Below, in pieces: positions 56,469 through 64,000 of a DNA stretch of 64,000 bases. A program made the position numbers and the translations under genes. Location of the stretch: the NCBI GenBank assembly GCA_026184775.1, contig JANCYW010000014.1:276893-340892 (forward strand), read 5' to 3'. The notes beneath the pieces were generated by a model. It searched no databases, was not told the DNA's origin, and worked only from the letters and a program-made list of their open reading frames with translations. This DNA is from Cyanidium caldarium. Its lineage: Eukaryota > Rhodophyta > Bangiophyceae > Cyanidiales > Cyanidiaceae. Each line of letters starts with the position of its first letter. The stretch's first letter is position 1.

Positions 56469-59009
56469 CTAACGTATGGCCACACACTCTGTATCGTTGA
56501 CACACACCTCGTCGTCGGTGCAACAGCGCACCTTGTTCACAAAGTTGTCCGAAGGTATGGTGTAGGTGCCGCACTGCTTGGAGGGGTCCCGGCACACGCA
56601 GAACGAGGTCGCGGTGCCATAGGTGGATGATGATAACGCCGTGTTGCCGCTGGCTCCTGCGGTGTAGGCGCAGTTTTGGGTGGCGGTGTTACAGCACTCG
56701 GGACCGCACGGCACATACGTGGTAGAGTTGCTCGTTCCCGAACTGGTGCTGTCGGTGGCCGTCGTTGACCCCGCCGACTGACACACAAACTGCGGCACCT
56801 TCTGATAGCACTCGCCGCCGTAGCCCACGCAACAGCCCGCCTGCAGACACTGCTGCACCGTGGGTGTTGTCGAGGAAGATTGGTGCTGCGGGTGACAGGG
56901 CTGTCGCTCAAACTGCGGCACCGCACAGGTGTGCTCTGCCTGGTAACAGTACGGTGTGGCGCGGTATTCGGCGGCGTGTTGGCCGTTTTGCACCCAGGCG
57001 CTGTGGGTGGCGGCGTCGTAGCAGCATCCCTGGGAGAGGCAGGTGAAGCGGTTGATGCCCGGCTGGCCGCACGGCTGGCGGGTGGAAGAGGTGTCCGAAG
57101 AGGAACACAGGGGCACCGGGGCCTGCACTTCGAGAGCGGCGGCCGACGCTTGCGGAGCCTGTTCGGCGTCGTAGAAGCACCACGGGGCGATGACGTCGTT
57201 GGGTGTCGGTTGCCAGCAGCATCCGGGGATGGCGCGGCACTCGTCGGGGTAGATGTATGCCCAGCCGCAGGCGATGCGGGAGTGCACCGACACCAGCGCG
57301 CATTGTTGGGAGACGCTGCGCAGGGTGCATTGTTGGGTGTTGGTGTTGAAGCAGCAGCCGACCTGTTCGCACTGTTGGGCGTTGGTGTATTGGTTGGGGC
57401 TGCCGCAGGTGGTGTTGGTGCAGAGCGGTGTGGGGGTGGGGGAGATGGTGGTGGTGGCGGTGGCAGTCGCGGTTGCAGTCGGTGTCGGTGTGGCTGTTGT
57501 GGTTGCGGTGGCCGTCGCGGTTGCAGTCGCGGTTGCGGTCGGCGTCGGTGTGGGCGTGGCGGTGACCTCGGCCAGGAGAAAGAGGTCGTTCAAAAGACCG
57601 AATGCGTCATTCACGTCGTATCCGACGCCACCAAACAAGTACGGGTCGCCACTGGCAGTCGTCCATGACACAGCTACATAGCGAGCGCCCGGCACGGTGG
57701 TCGCATTGAATACGCCCTTCTGGTTGTAGATGCCTGGCTGGTTGGTCGCATTGCTCCCACTCAGCCATGCCCACAGCCCGGTGGCCACGTCATACGACCA
57801 AAAGTCGTTCCTAAGGTTCCCGCCAGAGTTGGAACCGCCGAACAGCTGCAGCTCACCGGTTGGCCCGTCGAACGGCACCGCATATTTGCGAGCTCCTGGA
57901 TATGCGCTGGCGCTCTGCATGCCCTTGTCGGCGTAGACACCCGGAGCGTCGCCAGTGTCATTGCCCGCGATCCACGTCCATATGGTGGACGTGTAATCAT
58001 ACACCCACAAGTCGTTGAAGGGAGCGGTGGGAGTCGTTCCACCAAAGAGGTACAACTTGTCAGTAGGGCGCGTCCACGACACCGCGCCGAAGCGACTCGG
58101 CGGCAGCGTCGACGCGTTGCCGACGCCCAGTGTGCCGTAGAATCCCGGGTCGTTCGTCGCGTTGGACCCAGAGAGCCACACAAACTCGAATGACGTGAGG
58201 TCCAACTGCCACAAGTCGTTGAAGACGGCGCCGTCGGCATTCTCTCCTCCAAACAGCAGCAACCGGTCACCACTCAGCGTCCACGGCGATGCCAACGAAC
58301 GTGCGCCAGGGTAGTTGTTCCTGCTGGGCACGCCCTTGGTGCCGTACACTCCAGCCGCATTGATGGTCGTCTTGCCAGCGATCCACACCCACTCGTTCGT
58401 CTGCGTGTCGAAAAGCCACCAATCATTGAGGTCGCCAAAATCGCCGTTTGTATCGTACCCAAAGCCACCAAAGAGCACCAACGACCCGTTCGAGGTGACC
58501 CAACTCGCGGCAGAGCCGCGACTGCCTGGCGCGTTCGACGGGCTGGGCACGTACAGCGTGCCGTATTCGCCGGCAACGTCAGTGCTCGTGTCGCTCCCGC
58601 TCACCCACTTCCATTGTCCCAGCTGCGGAGAGTATGCCCACAGGTCGTTGAGATAGCCTTCGTTGCTAGCAGAGAGATAACCGAACCCGCCAAACAGCCA
58701 CAAAAAACCGTCCAGGCCCGTCCATGAAGTCGCTCCGAAACGCGCGCCCGGCATGTTACTGGCAGCAGACACGTTCTTCGTGCCATACACACCTCCAACG
58801 TTGATCGTGTCGTTGCCACTCACCCACGTCCACTCGATCGTCGGCACACCCGCTGACACTCCCGTCGCTGCCCGCTCCACCCGCCTGCGCCCCGCCCCAC
58901 CCCACTCCAACGCCGGCCCGCGTCCCAACACCTGACACACCACCCCGCCCACCACACACGCCGCCACCAGCACCCCCAACAGCACGGCGTGCAGTCTCGA
59001 CGAAGCCAT
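56469..59009 (-). CDS. Secreted kelch-repeat plus trefoil-domain protein
   Basis: An 846-residue protein. A signal peptide (about residues 1-26: LHAVLLGVLVAACVVGGVVC) is followed by kelch-type repeats to about residue 490, each with W-x-W-(V/I/L)-(S/A)-G-x-x-x-x-N, YGTxGV, PGAR, LLFGG and NDLW. A Thr/Ala/Pro linker (TATPTPTPTATA type) leads to a Cys-rich half with P-type trefoil-like modules (CGSPNQYTNAQQCEQVGCCF; CRAIPGCCW; CGQPGINRFTCLSQGCCY) and a Ser/Thr-rich region. Kelch propellers bind ligands; trefoils are secreted Cys-rich modules. It is likely an extracellular matrix or mating-type surface protein. It is the last intact gene before the telomere. Confidence 0.85.
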   Translation of the reverse strand: MASSRLHAVLLGVLVAACVVGGVVCQVLGRGPALEWGGAGRRRVERAATGVSAGVPTIEWTWVSGNDTINVGGVYGTKNVSAASNMPGARFGATSWTGLDGFLWLFGGFGYLSASNEGYLNDLWAYSPQLGQWKWVSGSDTSTDVAGEYGTLYVPSPSNAPGSRGSAASWVTSNGSLVLFGGFGYDTNGDFGDLNDWWLFDTQTNEWVWIAGKTTINAAGVYGTKGVPSRNNYPGARSLASPWTLSGDRLLLFGGENADGAVFNDLWQLDLTSFEFVWLSGSNATNDPGFYGTLGVGNASTLPPSRFGAVSWTRPTDKLYLFGGTTPTAPFNDLWVYDYTSTIWTWIAGNDTGDAPGVYADKGMQSASAYPGARKYAVPFDGPTGELQLFGGSNSGGNLRNDFWSYDVATGLWAWLSGSNATNQPGIYNQKGVFNATTVPGARYVAVSWTTASGDPYLFGGVGYDVNDAFGLLNDLFLLAEVTATPTPTPTATATATATATATTTATPTPTATATATATTTISPTPTPLCTNTTCGSPNQYTNAQQCEQVGCCFNTNTQQCTLRSVSQQCALVSVHSRIACGWAYIYPDECRAIPGCCWQPTPNDVIAPWCFYDAEQAPQASAAALEVQAPVPLCSSSDTSSTRQPCGQPGINRFTCLSQGCCYDAATHSAWVQNGQHAAEYRATPYCYQAEHTCAVPQFERQPCHPQHQSSSTTPTVQQCLQAGCCVGYGGECYQKVPQFVCQSAGSTTATDSTSSGTSNSTTYVPCGPECCNTATQNCAYTAGASGNTALSSSTYGTATSFCVCRDPSKQCGTYTIPSDNFVNKVRCCTDDEVCVNDTECVAIR
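57428..57572 (-). repeat. Minisatellite coding the Thr/Ala/Pro linker
   Basis: Repeats of GCGGTTGCAGTC/GCCGTC-type six- and twelve-base units on the plus strand encode TATATA and TPTPTP on the minus strand. They separate the kelch half from the trefoil half of the same gene. Confidence 0.8.
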
Positions 59010-59429
59010 ACGCAACTCTAGCACTCACCAGCACACCTGGAACGAGAAAGATGACTCTACTTGGAATGATTCTTGGAGTAGTGGTCACGCAAACGCCCGC
59101 GCACAACTCCAAAGCACGTGCGGGGCCGTTCCGCGTCGTCCATGTGTTTTGAATTGCCCGCGATCGCCACCGAGCCACCGAGCCGTCCTCTGGAAGGGAA
59201 AAATGGCGCGCGCATTTTGGCGCCAGATTTGATCGGGCATCGGCGCGCACGGTTTTGCGGAGTGGACGGGAAAGGGCGTGCGTGCGGCATGGAGGATGGG
59301 GGTGGCGTGGTCTGCGGCACCTGTTCGGCATCTGTTGGGGAATGGTGACAGTAGTGGGTGGGTGTCGGGAGTGTCACCAGTCGTCGGTGGAGGGCGATGG
59401 GGAGTGGGTATGGAGGGAGGCAGGTGGTG

Positions 59430-60290
59430 GCGTTGCCCCACACCTTGGGTGGCAGCGGTGTGCCCGTGCGATCGAGCAGCGGACATCGCCCACAGCAGTC
59501 ATCATGGACGACGCGCTTCTTGATACTGGCGCGTTCAATGACCGACTTGAGCCGGTGGTGTGCGCTGTCGGTGCCGACGAGGCCAGAGTGCCCTGCAGAC
59601 CGAGTGGCGCAGCCGGTCGCCCAGCAGCGTGCTCGACACACGCGCACAGGGCGCTGTCGCCGAGACCGCTCTGGCGTGGGGACCGTCTGTTCGGGCGCTG
59701 GTGGCACCCGGTGATGATGAGGATGACCATCGAGTGTTCGGCTCCATGCGATATTGAATGTAAACGTGTGCGGCATCGGGTGGGTACCGACGGTCACTGG
59801 GAGCGTCGATGCGGATCCCAGCAGACCCAGAGTGTCCGGCCATGCCGAGTGGTCAACGCCACCGGCATCCGGTGGAGCGCGGCACTCACCTCGCGGTGGA
59901 GCATCCGACCACCCGATCGGACACTGACCCGGCACCCATCGCCACATCGGGTGCACCGATCGATGGTGGTCGCGGCACTGTCCAGCGGTATGCGTGTGAG
60001 GGCGTGGCCGTCGGCGCGGTGTGTGGTGCCGCGAACAGGCAGTGGTGGCCACATCGACTGGGCCAGCAGCGGCGCCTCCGCACACACACACACCACCCTC
60101 CCGGCACACCCCAGCAGGCCCGGTGGAAGACCTGTCTCCTGGTGCCCGGTGCACTGGTGACTCCGGGCAGTGGCGCCCACATCCCCTCTGCAATGGGCCC
60201 GGCGATGATGCCGGTGTTGGGGTGGTGGTGGTGGAGGAGGTGCGCTCATCGCCGGGCACCAGCCATGTCGCCTGCCAGAATGGCGGTTCG
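59430..60290 (-). pseudogene. Decayed P1B metal-ATPase relic (actuator to phosphorylation site)
   Basis: In one minus-strand frame the order is CPESPVHRAPGDRSSTG (near 60110-60170; resembles the TGExxPVxKxxGDxVxxGT actuator loop), then a stretch with Cys near 59600-59650, then VIERASIKKRVVHDDCCGRCPLLDRTGTPLPPKVWG (near 59438-59530). LLDRTGT is close to the phosphorylation motif (F/L)DKTGT, preceded by VIExxASIK as in metal pumps. Lys to Arg in DKTGT, missing membrane segments and no start codon mark it as a relic. By eye only. Confidence 0.3.
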
Positions 60291-60426
60291 TGTCGGTGAG
60301 CGGATGGTGGGCACCCCGGGCGCACTGCATCGAGTGTCCACCGGTCACGGTGACCGCTCGCTTGACGCTGCACCGTCGCCGTCCCCACTGGAGCCTACGC
60401 CGCCCAGGTGACCGCGACCACGCCCC

Positions 60427-61290
60427 TCACAGCCGCCCGTCTCCCGCACTGATCGAGAACGACTCCCGCAATCGAATGGCATTGACAACCACCAACGAGG
60501 CGCATTGCACGGCGAGCCCAGTCAATGCCCACATCAGCGCCAGCACGGTGCCAGGGTATTGCACATGGTCGTGGAGACGGAGGCCAACGGCTGAGGGTGT
60601 GTGTATGTGTGCATGGGCGCGCACACACGCTCTCGCCTATCGGCACCCAGAGCGATCTCTGATGAGCGGTGGGGAGCACCCACCGGGCAAGCACATAGGC
60701 ACACCGCGCCGTGTCACGGAGAGGTGGCTGCTCCCAGACTGGGGGGCAGCGCCCACATCCACCCGACGACTGTGGTGAGAGGAAGGGAGTCGGGAGTGGT
60801 GCGTGATGTGTGTGTGTTCGTGTGTGCGAGGTGGTGGTTGTGGTCATCATCACCATCGGTGTCGTCGTCATCACTATGGTCGTCGATCTTCGGGTGCGCC
60901 CTCTCAGGGACACCGGGCGCACCGGGTGGCGGTCGGAGACATCTGTTGTCGCCGCGCAGTTGGCCCCGAAGCAGGTCCGTGCATCGGCCAGTGCAGGCGT
61001 TGCCGGTGGCGCATGCACTGTCTCACCTCCGCGAATGTCCACAGCTGGTGGCGGTTCTAGTCATTCAACGGCAGGCGCGTTGTCGACAAACACACCTGAC
61101 GCTGTCGACGAGGAGATGGCGCGCCGCCGGCGCGCCAGAGTATTGTCGGGGTGCCTGCACGCTTGGCCGGCGCATTGTGTCATGGTGGATGCGATGCCGG
61201 CGTCACTGGCAGTGCTGGTCACTGAGATGTTGGTGATGGTGGGTGAAGAATGGAGCTGGTGTATGTGCGAGGTAGTGATGGGAGTGTTGG
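60427..61290 (-). pseudogene. Decayed P1B metal-ATPase relic (hinge to C-terminus)
   Basis: The minus strand shows, in the order expected for a P1B ATPase C-terminal half: VTSTASDAGIASTM near 61175-61231 (like the GDNxxTAxxIAxxxGI segment), then PALADARTCFGANCAATTDVSD near 60930-60990 (like GDGINDxPALAxADVGIAxG), then PGTVLALMWALTGLAVQC, ASLVVVNAIRLRESF near 60470-60560 (like the last membrane segment ending SxxVVxNALRLR). The frame is not continuous and the GDGIND core is degraded. By motif order only. Confidence 0.32.
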
Positions 61291-61481
61291 GTGAGAGAGA
61301 GGCATGTGGCGTATGAGGTGCAGTATTGGGCGACGAATGGATCATTGTGGTATTGCGCATTGGGTGTGTGTGTGTGTGTCGGGGCAGACGGTTACGCGGC
61401 CGGATGGTGTTAGGGATGCGGGATGGCGGATTTCGGGTTTTCGCGCTGTGGGATGGTTGATGGTTGAGAGAGGGCAACGCC

Positions 61482-61607
61482 GATTGAAGGCGATTGCCGA
61501 TCGCCGATCGAAGACAATCGCCGATTACGGATTACTGATTGAAGGCGATTGCCGATCACTGATTGCCGATCGAGGACAATCGCCGATTACGGATTAGTGA
61601 TTGAAGG

Positions 61608-61639
<32 letters not shown>

Positions 61640-61800
61640 CGAGGAAAATCGCCGATTACGGATTACTGATTGAAGGCGATTACCGATTGCCGATTGCCGA
61701 TTGCCGATCGAAGACAATCGCCGATTACGGAATAGTGATTGAAGGCGATTGCCGATTGCCGATCGAGGAAAATCGCCGATTACGGATTACTGATTGAAGG

Positions 61801-61832
<32 letters not shown>

Positions 61833-61838
61833 CGATCG
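61482..61838. repeat. Higher-order repeat built on a GCCGATT heptamer
   Basis: Units begin GATTGAAGGCGATT at 61482, 61537, 61599, 61668, 61737 and 61792. Spacings are 55, 62, 69, 69 and 55 bases, all differing by multiples of seven. Each unit has a constant part (about 48 bases, including AATCGCCGATTACGG) and one to four copies of a heptamer of type GCCGATT. GGCGATTG and CAATCGCC in each unit are inverted repeats that could form hairpins. Confidence 0.92.
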
Positions 61839-62099
61839 TGCGCGGGCGGGGAATGGTAAGAGTGTCGTGCGGCGCCATTGGGCAGTGCGTGGGGGGCAGT
61901 GGTGTCGAGTGAGAGAGCGTGTGTGTGTGTGTGCGCGTGAGTATACGTATGGAGTGTTTGGGTGAGTGGGGGAGGTGGTGTTGTGTTTCGAGTGTGTTAC
62001 GTGCTGGCGTAAGGGCGTGCAGTGGGCACGCGGTGGGCGGTGGGCGTTGGCGCGGCGCTGGCGTATGAGGGCTTGGGCTGACCGACGACGATGGGCGGT

Positions 62100-62169
62100 G
62101 GTGGTGGTGGGAGAGGGGTCATGAGGGTGCGGGAGCGTTGGTTGTTGGGTGTGGAGTGTGTTGGGAGTG
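62100..62169. repeat. 70-bp direct repeat, copy 1
   Basis: Matches bases 62295-62364 at 67 of 70 positions by my alignment. G/T-rich, containing GGGAGAGGGGTCATG and GGGAGCGTTGGTTG. Confidence 0.85.
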
Positions 62170-62294
62170 TTTGGAGTGTTCATGAGTGTGTGTTGGGTGT
62201 TGGGGTCGGTTTGGGGCGGGAACGGCCAGCGGGTCGGTTGGGAGCTGGGAGCTGGGGGAGTGTTGGCGGGTGAGCGCCTGATGGGTTGATGATC

Positions 62295-62364
62295 GGTGGT
62301 GGTGGGAGAGGGGTCATGGGCGTGCGGGAGCGTTGGTTGGTGGGTGTGGAGTGTGTTGGGAGTG
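62295..62364. repeat. 70-bp direct repeat, copy 2
   Basis: Second copy, 195 bases from the first. Three substitutions, no indels. Confidence 0.85.
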
Positions 62365-63734
62365 CGTTGGGGTGGTTGGAAGCGGAAGCGGGGAGCGGTG
62401 GCTGCGCGTGCGTCTGGGAGTGTAAAAGAACGCTGAGAGCTCTGGATCGATGGAAGGAATGAAGGAATGAGCGATTGATGGGGTGAGCGTGTGGGATGGG
62501 CGTTGCGCAGCGCTGCGCAGCGTCGGGAGGCGTGTGTGTGTGTGTGAGTGTTGTGATGGTGGTGGTTGGCTACAGGGGAACGAGCGGGGCAGGTGAAGTG
62601 AGATGGGTGAGTATGGGTGAGTATGGGTGTGTGTGGGATGGGGTGTTGATGGATGTGGAGATGTAGGTGAATGATTGTTGAGGGTTGGTGGTGGGTTGGA
62701 GTGAGATGAATGGAGGTGTTGGTGTTGGTGGATGTGGGAGTGTTGGTGGAGTGAAGTTGGAGGGCGGCTGTGAGTGTGTGTGCGCTTGTGTAAGTGAGTG
62801 TATGCGTTTGGGAGTGAGTGGCTGGTTGTGGTGGGTGGATGCGTGTGTGAGTGGGATGAGCGTGTGTTGCCTGAGTGGGTGTTACTGGGGTGGTTGGATG
62901 GTGTGTGTGTGTGTGCGCCGGACGGTGGGACGGTGGGACGGTGGCGGGAGGTGGGAAAAGCGTTTCGGTGTGTTGGCGGGTGCGAGAGGAGTCGGTGTTG
63001 ATGCGGCTGGTTGTAGACGAGGGGAGTGCCGAGTGTATGGAAGCGTATGGAGTGGAGTGGAAGTGTATGGAATGGGGTCGCCTTGTGTGTGGATGCGCAC
63101 AGATCGGTGACGGTTATGGGAGCGGCGGCGCATTGTGGGTGCGCGCGCGCCGATCGGCGGCGGCGCGCAGGTGAGGGGCGCGTTGATTGTGTCGATCGAG
63201 AACAGTAGACAAGAAGCGGCGATCGCGGCGATGGCGCGGAGTGGTGGATGCGGTGTGGGCGCCACCTGGTGGGAAAGCGTCGGTGGTAGTGGGAGAGAGC
63301 GATGGTGGTGGTGGGCAGCGCGGCGGCGGTTCCGGTGTCTATGTGGGTAGTGTTGTTGCTGCTGCAGGGTGTATGTAACGAGTCCCGGAACGGCGACGAT
63401 GATGAAGCGTGTGGAAGGTGTATGTGTGGGAGCGGGTGTTGTGGACGGGAGTGTGTGTGTGTGTGGGAGTGGCGTGACCTGAATGGAATGGATGTTGTGT
63501 GGCATGGCAAGCCGCAATTGCGTTTTTTGTGGTTGCGTATCGCCGATCGGCGCCGTGCCCTGCCCGGGAGTGGAGCGTGTGTGTTTTGTTGGAGCGGTGG
63601 GGAACGGGCATGGGGAGTGGGGCAGCGCATGTCGGGAATGTGTTTTCGTTATTTGTTTTTTATTGGGGATCGACGTGTGCGCGCGCGATCGTGCGCACGG
63701 GAGAGCGTTTGGGGCGGATTGGGAGTGGTGTCGC

Positions 63735-63860
63735 GTGTGAGTTGGGTGAGATCGGGCGACCGGGTGTGAGTTGGGGGGGATCGGGCGACCGGGTGTGAGT
63801 TGGGCGGGATCGGGCGAGCGGGTGTGAGTTGGGTGGGATCGGGCGAATGGGTGTGAATTA
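63735..63860. repeat. 29-bp tandem array next to the telomere
   Basis: Four full units of 29 bases starting GTGTGAGTTGG at 63735, 63764, 63793 and 63822, plus a partial fifth at 63851. Units have the form GTGTGAGTTGGGnGnGATCGGGCGAnCGG. The fifth unit degenerates (GTGTGAATTA) directly into the telomere. In this array AAT-like and G-run pieces already appear, so it may have arisen from telomere-like DNA. Confidence 0.92.
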
Positions 63861-64000
63861 GGGGGGAATGGGGGGGAATGGGGGGGAATGGGGGGGAATG
63901 GGGGGGAATGGGGGGGAATGGGGGGGAATGGGGGGGAATGGGGGGGAATGGGGGGGAATGGGGGGGAATGGGGGGGAATGGGGGGGAATGGGGGGGAGGG
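63861..64000 (+). repeat. Telomere, (AATGGGGGGG)n
   Basis: Thirteen perfect 10-base units (GGGGGGAATG in this register), then one variant unit with AGGG. The G-rich strand runs toward the window end, as at a right chromosome end. Each repeat has seven consecutive G. I recall nine-base AATGGGGGG units in C. merolae, so this differs by one G. Confidence 0.95.

Larger units (their letters stand above)
59010..63734. other. Gene-poor subtelomeric region
   Basis: About 4.7 kb with no intact gene. Long open frames exist on both strands because of the base composition, but none has a family. Its content is decayed metal-ATPase-like segments at 59.4-61.3 kb, a heptamer-based higher-order repeat at 61.5-61.8 kb, a 70-base direct repeat at 62.1-62.4 kb, and G/T-rich low-complexity DNA to 63.7 kb. 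Confidence 0.6.

Noticed and set aside
59057-60388. 443-codon minus-strand open frame in the subtelomere
   Set aside because: Although long, it has no signal, membrane or domain pattern as a whole and is rich in His, Pro and Thr as GC-rich noncoding DNA gives. Only parts resemble metal-pump motifs, so it was treated as relic DNA and not as a gene.
61549-61797. 82-codon plus-strand frame with repeats of IADYG and GDCRLPI
   Set aside because: It lies wholly in the heptamer array. Unit lengths of 55, 62 and 69 are not multiples of three together, so the repeat cannot be conserved as protein.
62314-63630. 438-codon minus-strand open frame rich in His, Pro, Ser and Thr
   Set aside because: The composition follows from the G/T-rich plus strand. 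No ordered domain, signal or codon signature is seen.
1-64000. tRNA, rRNA genes and CRISPR arrays
   Set aside because: I found no convincing T-arm/A-box pair, no rRNA sequence and no spaced palindromic repeats. Permuted or intron-rich tRNAs could escape eye inspection; a covariance-model search would decide.

Overview
This is nuclear DNA from a compact, GC-rich, intron-poor eukaryote, and the right end of the window is a chromosome end. The last 140 bases are a tandem array of a 10-base unit, AAT plus seven G. This is one G longer than the nine-base AATGGGGGG unit I recall for the red alga Cyanidioschyzon merolae. The gene content agrees with a photosynthetic cyanidiophycean (acidothermophilic red alga): a plastid redox switch (CP12), a plastid Fe-S factor (HCF101), mitochondrial proteins with presequences, about 40 mostly single-exon genes, and short intergenic spacers. 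I infer a Cyanidioschyzon/Cyanidium-type species that is not C. merolae itself; this is not proven.

Layout. 0.3-6.2 kb: three paralogous secreted cysteine-rich proteins, interleaved with a secreted P19-type iron-binding protein and a secreted proline-rich protein whose reading frame has a stop at codon 2. 6.4-26.5 kb: housekeeping and regulatory genes, including NF-YB with two introns, ISCU, two nuclear proteins (one AT-hook-like, one HSF-like), CP12, the glycine decarboxylase P-protein, a two-domain ArsA/GET3 ATPase, a uL18m/MoaA divergent pair and cytosolic uL2. 27-42.6 kb: copper amine oxidase, P4 flippase, Prp46-like WD40 protein, a phosphoglycerate-mutase-like pseudoenzyme, proteasome alpha-3, BCD1, DBF4 and STI1. 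43-49.8 kb: plastid-type DnaJ, a BAR-like protein, two secreted glycoproteins and a C2-like paralogue. 50-55.4 kb: an intron-bearing truncated complex I 75-kDa subunit, mitoferrin, HCF101 and a YchJ-like protein. 56.5-59 kb: a large secreted kelch plus trefoil protein. 59-64 kb: gene-poor subtelomere with simple and higher-order repeats, ending in the telomere.

Three introns are supported. They are 109 or 110 bases long, start GTAAGT or GTACGT, and carry an ACTAAC branch point. The genes mostly belong to unrelated pathways, but several themes recur. Fe-S and iron biology is represented by P19, ISCU, HCF101, mitoferrin, MoaA and the complex I FeS domain. The secretory and cell-surface repertoire is large and partly duplicated, as expected for an alga living in acid.

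The less expected content lies in the gaps. Two decayed minus-strand relics (about 4.5-5.1 kb and 55.6-56.1 kb) carry residues like the C-terminal RuvC/zinc-ribbon end of TnpB/Fanzor-type proteins. The subtelomere holds what looks like scrambled relics of P1B metal-pumping ATPases. It also holds a higher-order repeat whose unit length changes in steps of exactly seven bases.
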